Source: Corydoras sp. C115 (lineage: Eukaryota; Chordata; Actinopteri; Siluriformes; Callichthyidae). Taken from it: DNA of 64,000 nucleotides. Below, piece after piece: positions 56,444-64,000 of the stretch (within the stretch, counting starts at the first letter, position 1; every line of letters starts with the position of its first letter). The position numbers were made by a program, and so were the translations under genes. Location of the stretch: NCBI GenBank assembly GCA_019802505.1, contig JAFMOC010000157.1:387501-451500 (forward strand), given 5' to 3'. The notes below the pieces were generated by a model that made no database searches, had not been told where the DNA came from, and saw only the letters and a list, made by a program, of their open reading frames with translations.

Positions 56444-56776
56444 TTCATTCATTCATTATCTTCCGCTTTGTCCTATATTAGGGTCGCAGAGGGGTTCCTC
56501 ATGGCCATCCAGGGGAGAACGTTTCGGGTGCTGGGCAGATACACCCAGGACAGGGCGCCAATCTATCGCTGGGCACACACTCACACACACATACATGCAC
56601 ACAAACACACTCTACATGGGGCAATTTTGGAGAACTCAATTGACTTGATCCATGTTTTTAGACTGTGGGAGGAAAACCGGAGAACCCGGAGGAAACCCAC
56701 GCAGATGGGGATTCGAACCGGGAATGCCTAGTGCTGAGAGGTGAACGTGCTAACCACTAAGCCACCGTGCCACCCT
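56444..56776 (-). mobile_element. tRNA-derived SINE
   Basis: Reverse copy with tail cattcattcattat, B-box complement 'gggattcgaacc' and A-box complement 'gctaaccactaagccacc'. Confidence 0.93.
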
Positions 56777-57437
56777 GTTTATAATTATAAAGTGTATAAT
56801 GCAGAGTGCTCTGGTAAACATTAAATATGCAAAGCACAATGAGACTTTTTGAGACTTTTAATTTGTTTTTATTTATTTTTTATATACATCCAATTTCCAG
56901 AAATTGGAACTCTTTATAAAAATGTAACAAAAACATATACCTGTAATTTGTATGTTTACTTAAACCTTTATTTAACAAATGAATGTACAAAATGAAAAAC
57001 TCTTTAAAACTAATTTATGACTCTAGTTTCTAATTTAGAATTTAGTTTCTGCAACACACATTTAAGTGTGTAAAGAACAGATCAGTACGAAACAGATCTG
57101 GGCTGGATTTCCCAAAAGTGTCGTAGCGCAAGCACTGATAGTTTGTGACACATCCTCCACTTTCTTCTTTGTTGGTGGAACTATCTTGTGCTTTGGAAAA
57201 TAATGTAATAACGTAAATAATTTGTCTTTTTGTTCTACTTAATCAAGCATCTTATTTAGTTTGCTTTCAGAAAAGTGTATATTACGCTGTTGGTTTGCTA
57301 TGCCACTGAATAATGTATTCAGGTTAAAAGTGCACCCATTGATAAGCTTGCTTGGTAAGCGATTGGTCAAAAATTGGTTGTTTCTCGCTTTTTATAACAG
57401 TAGCATAATTTAAATATAATTATTTATTGTTTATATA

Positions 57438-57754
57438 TTCATTCATTCATTTATTATCTTCCAGTGGGGTTCTCCATGCCCATCCAGGGGAGAGCGTTTC
57501 GGGCGCTGGGCAGATACACCCAGGACAGGGCACCAATCTATCGCTGGGCACACACTCACACAGACACGCACACATACACAGACTATATGGGCCAATTTGG
57601 AGAACTCAATTGACTTGATCCATGTTTTTGGACTGTGGGAGGAAACCGGAGACACGGGGAGAACATGGAAACTCCACCCAGATGGGGATTTGAACCGGGA
57701 ATCCCTATTGCTGAGAGGCGAATGTGCATACCACTAAGCCACCGTGCCGCCTTG
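57438..57754 (-). mobile_element. tRNA-derived SINE
   Basis: Reverse copy with a short deletion after 'ggaaaccggaga' (missing the 'acccggaggaaacccac' block). The head is intact. Confidence 0.92.
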
Positions 57755-58863
57755 TTTATAAAGTTTTTAAAAAATATTTTCTAAATTAATTGTTTATTTT
57801 TTTGTGCATTATAATGAGATATTGTGTGGTAATGTGAGATTCAGTTTTCGACTGACGGTGCCTTTTCAGGAGTCTACAAAGAACGACTTAAAAGTCTCTC
57901 TTAGTCTAGGAGACTTAAGAAGGCTTTTGGGAAAGCCCCGTAAAATTTGTGTTCTTAAAGTTATGTTGCTCTTAAAGTTGCTAAGAATGTTCGCTTTCGG
58001 GAAATCCAGCCCTGTACTACAAACAGGAAAAACAAGCACTCTGGTTTGTGCACTATTTGTTGGTAACAGTCTTGATGGTCTTTTACCCAAAAACTAAATC
58101 AAAACTGTTCTGAAATAAGTACTGTACACATTCCCAATGTCTCACACTTTACCTCAGACAGCTTTTGGGACAAAGCATTTCACTGCACTCACTGACATTT
58201 CAGCACAAAAAAAATATAAGGTTTCCTCTTTGCGTAATCCAGATTGAAGCCACACATAGTTGGCAGTGGTTACCAGATGTATGTTGAAAGTAATATACCT
58301 TAATCCTATGCAAACCTTTACTTAAAACTTACTTAGCACAAAATGATGAACTTTGACCCATACCATATTTTGATCCTGAGGTAAATTGTATCGAAAAGCT
58401 TTTTAGCATATATGTAAAGCAACAGTATTTACAGCAACAGGAAATTTATTCCTGCTTTTCTAGGTCCTCTGTGTCCAACACTGATCCCCCAAATAAAGTG
58501 GTAAAGTCTACTTACATCCTGTCCATTTAGTAGGCATTAGGAAGGAAAAGAAATGGACAGAGATAGAGAGCAGATCAGAAATTCAATCATGAACAGTAAT
58601 CGGAATATTCAACTTTATCAGTGAAAATAGACAGAGGGCAGGGTGGGATCGATTAGATGGCTGGTAAATGCTGGTGAAAATGATGCTTGAGTAATCAATG
58701 CAATTCAGTTTTTTTTTTCATATTATCTACACAAGCGTAATGATAATGGAAGACATTATTTTGTTCCTCTGTGTAGTGTACACATTATACTAAACTCATG
58801 TTCTTTATTGTTGATCTTCATTCTTTAGTGATCTCTTTCTTTTTCCCTCACTTTGTACAACAG
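57755..58863 (+). other. dock10 intron, no gene seen
   Basis: AT-rich. Words at 57105-57145 ('ctgggctggatttcccaaaa') and, reversed, at 57997-58016 suggest an old inverted-repeat transposon spanning roughly 57105-58016, into which the 57438 SINE was inserted; its ends were not resolved. Confidence 0.45.
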
Positions 58864-58936
58864 GAAATTGTATAAAGCCCAGAAATTACCAACCCACTCT
58901 TTTGAGATTGACCATGAGGATGTGGATAAAGATGAG
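58864..58936 (+). CDS. dock10: dock10 coding exon
   Basis: A 73-bp exon following acceptor ttgtacaacag and ending at donor gtcagt. Its first base completes the Arg codon begun at 56199. It then encodes KLYKAQKLPTHSFEIDHEDV and DKDE, ending in phase 0. LPxHSFEIDHED(A/V)DKDED is the DOCK10 signature just before the PH domain. Confidence 0.94.
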
Positions 58937-59464
58937 GTCAGTGTCAATGCTTCATGTATACCACAAGTTCTTTTAGATTTAGCATTCCAACAAATATATC
59001 AATTACAATGCTGCAGTTATTTAAACAGAGTGAACAAAAAACAAGAAGGAACAATGAAACGTAATCATTAAAAAAGTCAATTAATTTGTAAACTAATAGC
59101 ATACATAATAAATATTATTTTATAATAAAGCCAAAACAAGCTTAGTACTTTTGTATTCTAATCCTTTTCTTCCACTGGCTTATTACACAATACCTGTATT
59201 CGCCAATTTTGGTATTGTAAGTGAATATATCTTATCAATGAAAATAACTTATTTATAATAACTTTTAAACTGGAGATCAAAATTAGAGAACAATGTATAA
59301 ACACTTCATAATTTTGGAGATCTACATTGATAAACATTTGAAGGATTAGAAAAGTGTTTCACAAAGTAAACTAAAGTATTTCAACATAAAACCTTTATTT
59401 TGTGAAAAAACGTGACACTAAAAAACACTTAAAACTGCCTATGCAAACTCTCATTTATTTTTCC

Positions 59465-59815
59465 TGCTGTACCTCTTGGCAGCTTTTGATACAGTAAATC
59501 ATCATATTCTACTGTCCACTAAATTTAAACTAGGCTTCTCTGGTATGACACTTGAATGTTTTCGATCCTATTTAACAGGAAGGACCTTCAAAGTGTCATG
59601 GAATGGGAATGTTTCTAACTCTCACCAAGAAATCACTAAAGTTCCTTAGGGCTCTGTACTTCGTCCCCTCCTCTTTTCATTTTATCTGTTTGGATGAAGG
59701 CCCATCAGGCCTAGCAAAAACAGAACTTCTCATAATTCAAGCTAAATCCTCAATCCATCTTGACCTGACCTTGCAAATTGATGGCTCCACAATCTCTCTA
59801 AACGCATCTCTTCCA
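59465..59815 (+). pseudogene. L2-type LINE RT fragment, internally deleted
   Basis: Encodes FDTVNHHILLSTKFKLGFSG, then FRSYLTGRTFKVSWNG and GSVLRPLLFSFYL. After a jump that omits the catalytic block it encodes KTELLIIQAKSSIHLDL. A stop lies within it. It is intronic and degenerate. Confidence 0.8.
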
Positions 59816-59838
59816 TAAACACTTGATATGAAAATATA

Positions 59839-60097
59839 ATCCATCCATCCATTATCTTCCGCTTTATCCTCTATTAGGGTCCATCGCTGGGCACACACTC
59901 ACTCACACAGACACACTCTATATGGGGCAATTTGGAGAACTCAATTGACTTGATCCATGTTTTTGGACTGTGGAAGGAAACCGGAGAACCCGGAGGAAAC
60001 CCACACAGACACGGGGAGAACATGGAAACCCCACCCAGATGGGGATTCGAACCGGGAATCCCTTGCGATGGGAGGAGAACGTGCTAACCACTAATTA
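59839..60097 (-). mobile_element. tRNA-derived SINE with internal deletion
   Basis: The tail and 'ctctattagggt' join directly to 'ccatcgctgggcacacac', deleting the conserved cccatccaggg block. The head is present. Confidence 0.9.
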
Positions 60098-60434
60098 TAA
60101 AACTTGTAGTTTTATAATTACACACCACAGTCTGTCTGTTTATTTGCATATATTGTAGGCCACTTTCAGAGGTAGATCTAGAATTTTGTAAAACCCAGGT
60201 GTACACTGGGGTCATACAATAGATATAGCAAGATACATACTTGACCAATAAACCCAACACATCCTCATGACCAAAATTTTCTTTACCAACATGTCCAATG
60301 AAGTCAGCTAAAATCACAACTTTCTACTTATTGGGGATCTTCACCACAATTTCATTACAATTTTATGCCACCAAGTAGATAAGTAAAATGTATAGACAAT
60401 AAATTCTATTGGTGAAGTTCCTTATATACTTAAT

Positions 60435-60665
60435 CAGTGCTTAAGTTCAATTTCATTTATAGTTGCTTATAGTGCTTTTTACAATAGTATATTGTCTTAA
60501 AGCTGCTTTATAGTGGTCTAAGCTTGAACCTTTATAAAGTAAAAATGAAGCAATAGTGGCAGGATAAAACTCCTTGTGAGGACCAAGGCTCAGAGGGGAC
60601 CTATCCACTTTGAGTGTCAAGGCAGTGTCAACACCAGTGTACAGTTTGTGTGAATATTTTTCCGA
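60435..60665 (-). repeat. Fish interspersed repeat tail (diverged)
   Basis: Third relative of 9652-9890. Markers are 'aaagctgctttatagtgg', 'aaaactccttgtgaggacca' and 'agtgtacagtttgtg'. Confidence 0.55.
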
Positions 60666-60895
60666 AAATAGATAATCTGATGCAGAGTTTGATTTTTAAC
60701 ACAGTGCAGCATGTGACTCTGTGAATACTGAATAAAGATGCATAATTTGAAGGGACAGATACAGCATATTACCTAGTTAAGAATAGTAGCATTTTAGCAT
60801 GTAGAAGCTAAAAGATGTAATGAAGTATACTGCATGACATATTTGCAAATGCAAAAGACTTTGACTAAAAGCTAAAATTAGAATTTTATTCACAG

Positions 60896-61033
60896 GACAC
60901 AACATCACTCTCATCATCCAAAGGAGGCGGGGGAGGAGGAGGCAGTTCTGTAGGAGGCACTGGTGTCTTCAAGTCTGGGTGGCTTTACAAAGGAAACTTC
61001 AACAGCACAGTCAACAATAGCATCACTGTTCGG
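60896..61033 (+). CDS. dock10: dock10 coding exon (start of PH domain)
   Basis: A 138-bp exon after the acceptor ttattcacag, donor gtacag, phase 0 on both ends, 46 residues. It encodes DTTSLSSSK, a glycine tract (seven consecutive Gly, then SSVGGTG) and VFKSGWLYKGNFNSTVNNSI, the first strands of the PH domain. The glycine tract followed by GTGVFKSGWLYKGNFNSTVNN is characteristic of DOCK10 rather than DOCK9 or DOCK11. The tract is a little longer than in the human protein as I remember it. Confidence 0.96.
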
Positions 61034-61697
61034 GTACAGTCACTACTTTTAAGTGGCTAAAGTTTAACATCATATCATCTCTGAAGAAGACATTGACACT
61101 GGGACCAGTGTCTCTACCTTATAGATTTAGACTCACATTTTACATTTATATATTAATTTGTGATGTGTGATGTGAAACCACACATCCAAGAAACATAAAA
61201 AATTAGCAATAAATGTCTAAATTAAAACCATGAAAAAAGCAATGAACAAAAACAAAAAGGTCAGCTTTTTTATTAAGTGCATACAAATGTAATAAGAAAT
61301 AAAACATACTTGGCAATATATTGCCAAGTTAGATCAATTGTTTTAAAGTCAATTGTTGTAAAAATCTACTTGGTCAGCTTTTTGCTTTCAAGTACACATT
61401 TGTTTTTCCATTACATCAACTGGCTCATACCATCTTAATCCATTCAGAACCTCAAGATAATGTGATCTGTGGTTGTTTTGGTAAATGCATTATGTAACTG
61501 CGTTATTGAGAAGTGGAAAAAGTTAAAAGTATTGAAAATTCTTACTGACAAGAAAGGTTTTTTTATGGCAGTAGTGCAAGTCATTTGAAACCATGTGTTA
61601 TATTTGAAAGGCAGGCCTAATTCAGGTGGGGTGTTAGTAGTGTGCTAGTTCAAGCGGATCAGACATAATGATGGTGCATGGCTTTTCAAACACTTAA

Positions 61698-62012
61698 TTG
61701 TCACTGCTGAAAAGTCCATTAACCGAAGTTATCCAACCAGTAGCATTCCGTTGGCAGCATCTTGTAAAAGAGGGTGAACTGTGCAGCAGAAGAAGAGCTA
61801 TTGTCTCTGACTTTATAGCTACAAAGTGTAAACCCTCATTCACCCACAAAAAAAAAACAGATACAGAGCTTCACCACAGGTTTGAGAAAGATCTATCACC
61901 AGCAGAATATAACTACTTTGCAGAGGTTCTAACCAATGAAATGAAAAAATGTGTAGCAAAAAACACCAGAACTTCTGTGATTGTAGAAATAGAAAATTCA
62001 CCAATACAGTAA
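61698..62012 (+). other. Unassigned 104-codon open frame in a dock10 intron
   Basis: MSLLKSPLTEVIQPVAFRWQ and onward, rich in Lys/Glu, without recognised domain. No splice sites join it to the dock10 frame and the next exon is 370 bp downstream. It may be a piece of a transposon protein or chance. Confidence 0.2.
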
Positions 62013-62383
62013 GTAGAGATAATGAAACGAATAAGTGTAGAAATAAAGAGGAGCTTTCAAATTCATGTCTGATCTGTGAGTACTGTTTTACATGTCCTTT
62101 AATTCAGAACTGCTTAAAGCAAATGATAAACATCAACTGTGATGAATGGATGTCACTCTATATTGTATAAATGTTCTTCCCATGATGGTTAAGGTTAAAA
62201 TATGAACCTGGTTAAAAGTTTATATCCTGGCTTTGCAAATTGCTTCTTTCGAGCAAATGTCCTGAAGCCATAATTCCTGCTATTACTGTACTGATATAAA
62301 TATTGCAACATATACTATTAGATTGTGTAGATGGCTATTTTTGAAGTTTATGCTAATATTTGTACTTGGTTTTGTTGTTGCAG

Positions 62384-62518
62384 TCATTCAAGAGAAGATA
62401 TTTTCAACTGACTCAGCTAACAGACAATTCTTACATTATGAACTTTTATAAAGATGAGAAAATTTCAAAGGAGCCTAAAGGCTGCATTTTTTTGGACTCA
62501 TGCACAGGTGTTGTTCAG
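62384..62518 (+). CDS. dock10: dock10 coding exon (PH domain, middle)
   Basis: A 135-bp exon from acceptor ttgttgttgcag to donor gttagt, phase 0 on both ends, 45 residues. It encodes SFKRRYFQLTQLTDNSYIMN, then FYKDEKISKEPKGCIFLDSC and TGVVQ. The KRRYF-x-L basic strand and the FYKDEK turn are where PH domains bind phosphoinositides; binding itself is inferred from the family. Confidence 0.96.
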
Positions 62519-62631
62519 GTTAGTATACATCATTGTAAACTAAAACAATTAAATTATTTTTGCTGTCTGTTAAACAAATGTCTTACAATGATCAGTGCCA
62601 GTAAACATTATCTTGTCTCTGTTTCTTACAG

Positions 62632-62818
62632 AACAGCCGCTTAAGGAAGCATGCCTTTGAACTGAAAATGAACGACGTCACTTATTTTGTCCTTGCAGCA
62701 GAAAGCGAGCAGGATATGGAGGACTGGATCAGCACTTTGACACGTATTCTTCAGATCAGCCCACCGGAGGGTCAAACAATTGACCGCAAAAGCATGGACC
62801 TGACTGACACCAGACACG
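62632..62818 (+). CDS. dock10: dock10 coding exon (end of PH domain)
   Basis: A 187-bp exon after the acceptor gtttcttacag. It encodes NSRLRKHAFELKMNDVTYFV, then LAAESEQDMEDWISTLTRIL and QISPPEGQTIDRKSMDLTDT, ending one base into a codon at donor CACG|GTTAAT. The invariant PH-domain Trp is in EDWISTL (C-terminal helix). The donor is of moderate strength and the exact 3' edge is the least certain of the seven exons. The downstream exon is beyond 64000. Confidence 0.92.
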
Positions 62819-64000
62819 GTTAATGTCACACCACATCACCATTCAGAATTTATATATTTTGTCATTGTACAATACTTGGTAAATGTTAGTAAAAGTATAA
62901 AAAGCTGATAAATATAATAATGGTGCAGTGATGTTTTTGTAGTTAGGGCTTTTGGTCTGTTGAAATGTTAAAACCTGAATTCGATCTTCTCCAAGCTGCC
63001 AATATTGTACTTCTTTGCCACTTGACATACTGTAGGTTAGAGAAAAAAACTTCAAAGGGCTACAGTGTTTTGTTTAAGAAATACTTCAATAACAAAATTT
63101 AATGTGCATTAAACATGCATTACATAAAAAATGGTACATTTTGTACAATGCCATAAACACGAGATTCTTGATGTTTTTACACAATTTATATCATATTTAA
63201 ATTATACAAATACAATATCATATTAGTCATATGTAATCCCTGAATTTCTCCATATTATTATATGGTACTTTGAAGTGTATCAGAAACCATTGTCACCTAA
63301 CACAGCTTATTGCTGCATGAATTGTCACCAAAATGATGGCACCTGACACTGAATAACCATTGTTTGACCAATTTACAAACGAGTTTTCTAAATCCATTAA
63401 CATATAACAAACATAAATAAATTTAACCTTAACATCACTTCAAATGGGCGGCACGGTGGCTTAGTGGTTCGCACTAGGGATTCCTGGTTCGAATCCCAAT
63501 CTGGGTTGAGTCTCCATGTTCTCACCATGTCTGCGTGGGTTTCCTCCCGGTTCTTCGGTTTCCTCCCACAGTCCAAAAACATGGATCAAGTCTATTGAAT
63601 TCTCCAAATTTCCCCATATAGAGTGTGTCTGTGTGAGTGAGTGTGTGCCCAGCGATGGATTGGTGCCCTGTCCTGAGTGTATCTGCCCAGCGCCCAAAAC
63701 GTTCTCCCCTGGATGGGCATGGGGAACCCCACTGCGACCCTACTAGAGGATAAAGCGGAAGATAATGGATGGATCACTTCAAATGCTTAATTTGTCCTAA
63801 CTAAGTCCTGTCCTAAGAAGCTGATTGCAGATGTAAATATTATTTAATATATGAATATATATTTTTGTTTATCATTTGTTAATAACGGCAGTAATATGTA
63901 TATACTGTTACTATATAAAATATATATGAAACATAGGCGGCGATGCATTCCATGCACACAGAGCTCTTAGGGTCAGTTTCTGGTAACTCATTGCCTCATA
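62819..64000 (+). other. dock10 intron
   Basis: AT-rich except for the SINE at 63447-63772. No further exon was found before the window end. Confidence 0.75.
63447..63772 (+). mobile_element. tRNA-derived SINE, complete with 13-bp TSD
   Basis: The target duplication atcacttcaaatg (63434-63446 and 63773-63785) fixes both ends. Head: GGGCGGCACGGTGGCTTAGT (A box) and GGTTCGAATCC (B box). Tail: gataatggatgg. This is the reference copy for about fifteen others in the window. The duplication length points to LINE-driven retroposition. Confidence 0.96.

Noticed and set aside
39966..62818. Assignment to dock9 or dock11 instead of dock10
   Set aside because: LIDPLDYEAVI, the glycine tract before GTGVFKSGWLYKGNFNSTVNN and HSFEIDHED fit DOCK10. 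DOCK9 and DOCK11 differ at these places as I remember them.

Overview
The window is vertebrate, almost certainly teleost, genomic DNA. It carries split exons with consensus splice sites and no operons. The interspersed repeats are fish-typical: Rex3 and L2 LINEs, a tRNA-derived SINE, a V-SINE, Tc1 and hAT transposons, and chromodomain Ty3/gypsy (sushi-like) LTR elements. Overall base composition is AT-rich. The species cannot be fixed from sequence alone.

Only one host gene is supported: dock10, on the + strand, encoding a zizimin/DOCK-D guanine-nucleotide exchange factor. Seven consecutive coding exons (39966-40085, 43140-43229, 56117-56199, 58864-58936, 60896-61033, 62384-62518, 62632-62818) give an uninterrupted reading frame from the conserved DOCK-D N-terminal region into and through the PH domain. 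The catalytic part lies beyond the window. Two upstream open exons ending in phase 0, the phase in which the 39966 exon starts, are proposed as alternative first exons. One is at 19092-19172 (better supported, with a TATA-like and ETS-like promoter). The other is at 11540-11707 (an N-myristoylation-type start; weaker).

The rest is mobile DNA. Region 1-19 kb holds a short LTR element (477-1786), a solo LTR, the 3' end of a chromovirus (7640-9651), a 5' Rex3 piece (13299-15380) and SINEs. Region 21-30 kb holds two copies of an unusual long non-autonomous LTR element (21388-23914 and 27905-29587) and an hAT element. Region 33-39 kb is a nest built around TA repeats: Tc1 (33154-34762), Rex3 (34850-37692) and an hAT element facing an inverted copy of its own end. 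The large dock10 introns contain a second short LTR element (44257-46251), a solo LTR, locally duplicated SINEs, and a young 5.3-kb chromovirus (48763-54052) with LTRs differing at 4 of 570 positions.

The most interesting result concerns the LTR elements. The long non-autonomous family lacks gag-pol but keeps a leader with splice donor and hairpin, a short acidic ORF whose two copies differ mostly at synonymous sites, a hydrophobic segment and arginine-rich repeats. It also has tandem arrays whose units resemble the vertebrate CTCF core motif. All five LTR elements that retain a 5' leader, autonomous or not, show the same arrangement: a TATA-like box about 28-31 bp upstream of a 9-12 nt LTR motif that is complementary to the sequence just inside the 5' LTR. 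This is the self-priming design of the Tf1/sushi group. It suggests that the non-autonomous families are trans-mobilised by chromoviruses like the one at 48763.
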